Positions 6,682 through 7,200 of a stretch of 7,200 nt of DNA are shown here, one piece after another. The translations under genes and the position numbers were made by a program. Each line of letters opens with the position of its first letter. The first letter of the stretch is position 1. Below the pieces are notes generated by a model. That model was given only the letters and a program-made list of their open reading frames with translations, was not told the DNA's origin and ran no database searches. The stretch is from an uncultured Oscillospiraceae bacterium (lineage in GTDB: Bacteria; Bacillota; Clostridia; Oscillospirales; Oscillospiraceae): positions 1-7,200 of the forward strand of contig CAJTLI010000070.1 in the NCBI GenBank assembly GCA_910577525.1, in the 5' to 3' direction.

Positions 6682-6703
6682 CCGCCGCTTTTAAGGACGG
6701 CGG
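6682..6703. other. GC-rich hairpin after the metalloregulator gene
   Basis: CCGCCG (6682-6687) pairs with CGGCGG (6698-6703) five bases after the stop codon. On the plus strand it is followed by A-rich sequence. On the minus strand it is followed by TTTT, so it could terminate antisense transcription coming from the transposase remnant. Confidence 0.45.
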
Positions 6704-6741
6704 AAAACGGAGCGGCACAAACAAGTGAACAGCAGCATAGA

Positions 6742-6774
6742 AAACGGGCGGCGCTGGTAAGACACCGCCCGTTT
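6742..6774. terminator. Probable bidirectional terminator
   Basis: AAACGGGCGG (6742-6751) pairs over ten bases with CCGCCCGTTT (6765-6774). TTT ends the plus-strand stem, and TTTTCT follows on the minus strand. It separates the metalloregulator gene from the convergent transposase remnant. Confidence 0.6.
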
Positions 6775-6796
6775 CCGCGCTCCGGTGAACGCTATT

Positions 6797-7105
6797 CCTC
6801 ATCAGCCGCCGGATCTTCTTGATATTCATCACCATTGAGGGATTCATGTGGATCAGCCGCATATAAATGCCCCGCGCGCCTTTGGCATAGCCTCGGAACT
6901 GATACGCCTCCACAATCCGCCGGAAATCTTCCTGGTTCTGCTGTTCCCGGCGCTGTCTGTCCTCTTCTGTGCTCAGATAGTGGTAATACCCGGAGCGGGA
7001 CACGCCGGCCAGGCTGCACAGCTGCTTGACGTTCAGCAGGTTGTCCGTCCGCAGCAATGTCTCTCGGATGATCCCATACTTGGCGTTGGCAGGGATCTCC
7101 ATCAT
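6797..7105 (-). pseudogene. IS3-family transposase OrfB, N-terminal fragment
   Basis: About 103 residues match the start of IS3-type OrfB: MMEIPANAKYGIIRETLL, the helix-turn-helix-like LAGVSRSGYYHYL (33-44) and the HTH_21-type GYAKGARGIYMRLIHMNP to MNIKKIRRLMR region (72-103). After LMR near 6797 the match stops, before the DDE catalytic domain. The frame stays open to 6287 only because it runs antisense to the metalloregulator gene, so the apparent 272-residue protein is an artefact. At the 5' side, the reading frame of the probable OrfA end (KIVSLGQAEAE) stops at TGA overlapping this ATG, the usual IS3 layout. Similarity ends at 7147, exactly where the 17-base inverted repeat begins. The remnant is cut on both sides and cannot transpose. 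Confidence 0.85.
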
Positions 7106-7147
7106 TCTGCCTCCGCCTGCCCTAAGGACACAATTTTTGAGATACTC

Positions 7148-7200
7148 AGAAGCTGTACCAATAGGCTAAAACCGCTTGAGTAAAGTGCTGAAAGCAGCAA
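7148..7200. mobile_element. Putative insertion-sequence end (right)
   Basis: AGAAGCTGTACCAATAG at 7148-7164 is the exact reverse complement of 37-53. In the OrfB frame a stop (TAG at 7168-7166 on the minus strand) appears just inside it, showing a change of sequence at this junction. The remaining bases to 7200 would be the inner part of the element and continue outside the window. Confidence 0.5.

Noticed and set aside
6287..7105. Full 272-codon minus-strand protein
   Set aside because: Only the first 103 codons are IS3 OrfB. The rest is antisense to the metalloregulator gene, so the long frame is a chimera of a truncated transposase and non-coding sequence.

Overview
The window looks like chromosome from a gut-type clostridial bacterium of the Oscillospiraceae kind (Flavonifractor, Lawsonibacter and Oscillibacter relatives). 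The grounds are GC-rich core genes with GTG and TTG starts, strong AGGAGG ribosome sites, Firmicutes-type promoters, and a clostridial tyrosine recombinase beside a tRNA gene. This placement is inference from style and gene families, not from a marker gene. The core genes are GC-rich. The stretch from 1 to 1300 and the strip at 3480-3910 are clearly more AT-rich and hold mobile-element debris.

Left region (1-1300): the last part of a tyrosine recombinase, cut at its 5' side by what looks like the end of an insertion sequence. It is followed by a hairpin, four copies of the decamer GGAGAGAACT, and an intact tRNA-Ser(CGA) on the minus strand with its own terminator. About 190 bases upstream of the tRNA 5' end lies a decayed copy of the tRNA 5' half, then one copy of a dispersed repeat. 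This is the scar of a tRNA-targeted integrative element.

Centre-left (1301-3543, minus strand): a two-gene operon with a clear promoter, ribosome site and terminator. It encodes an MGDG-synthase/UgtP-type glycosyltransferase and a multi-pass flippase-like membrane protein of the lysylphosphatidylglycerol-synthase transmembrane family. Together they suggest membrane glycolipid synthesis and handling. A 26-base perfect palindrome sits inside the glycosyltransferase gene.

Centre-right (3689-6068, plus strand): a frameshifted fossil of a serine recombinase, then an M17 leucyl aminopeptidase with all metal and catalytic residues, and, six bases later, an OmpR-type response regulator with no sensor kinase beside it. 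A 136-base MITE-like repeat with 10-base inverted ends follows. It is a relative of the repeat near 1043-1081, in opposite orientation.

Right region (6223-7200): a small DtxR/MntR-type metalloregulator with its own promoter, two hairpins, a truncated IS3-family transposase on the minus strand, and finally an inverted copy of the 17-base sequence found at 37-53. Both copies abut a broken gene on their inner side, so the window appears to be bounded by two ends of the same kind of insertion sequence. I found no CRISPR array and no clear candidate for a wholly new defence or metabolic system. The unusual content is the layering of mobile-element remnants.
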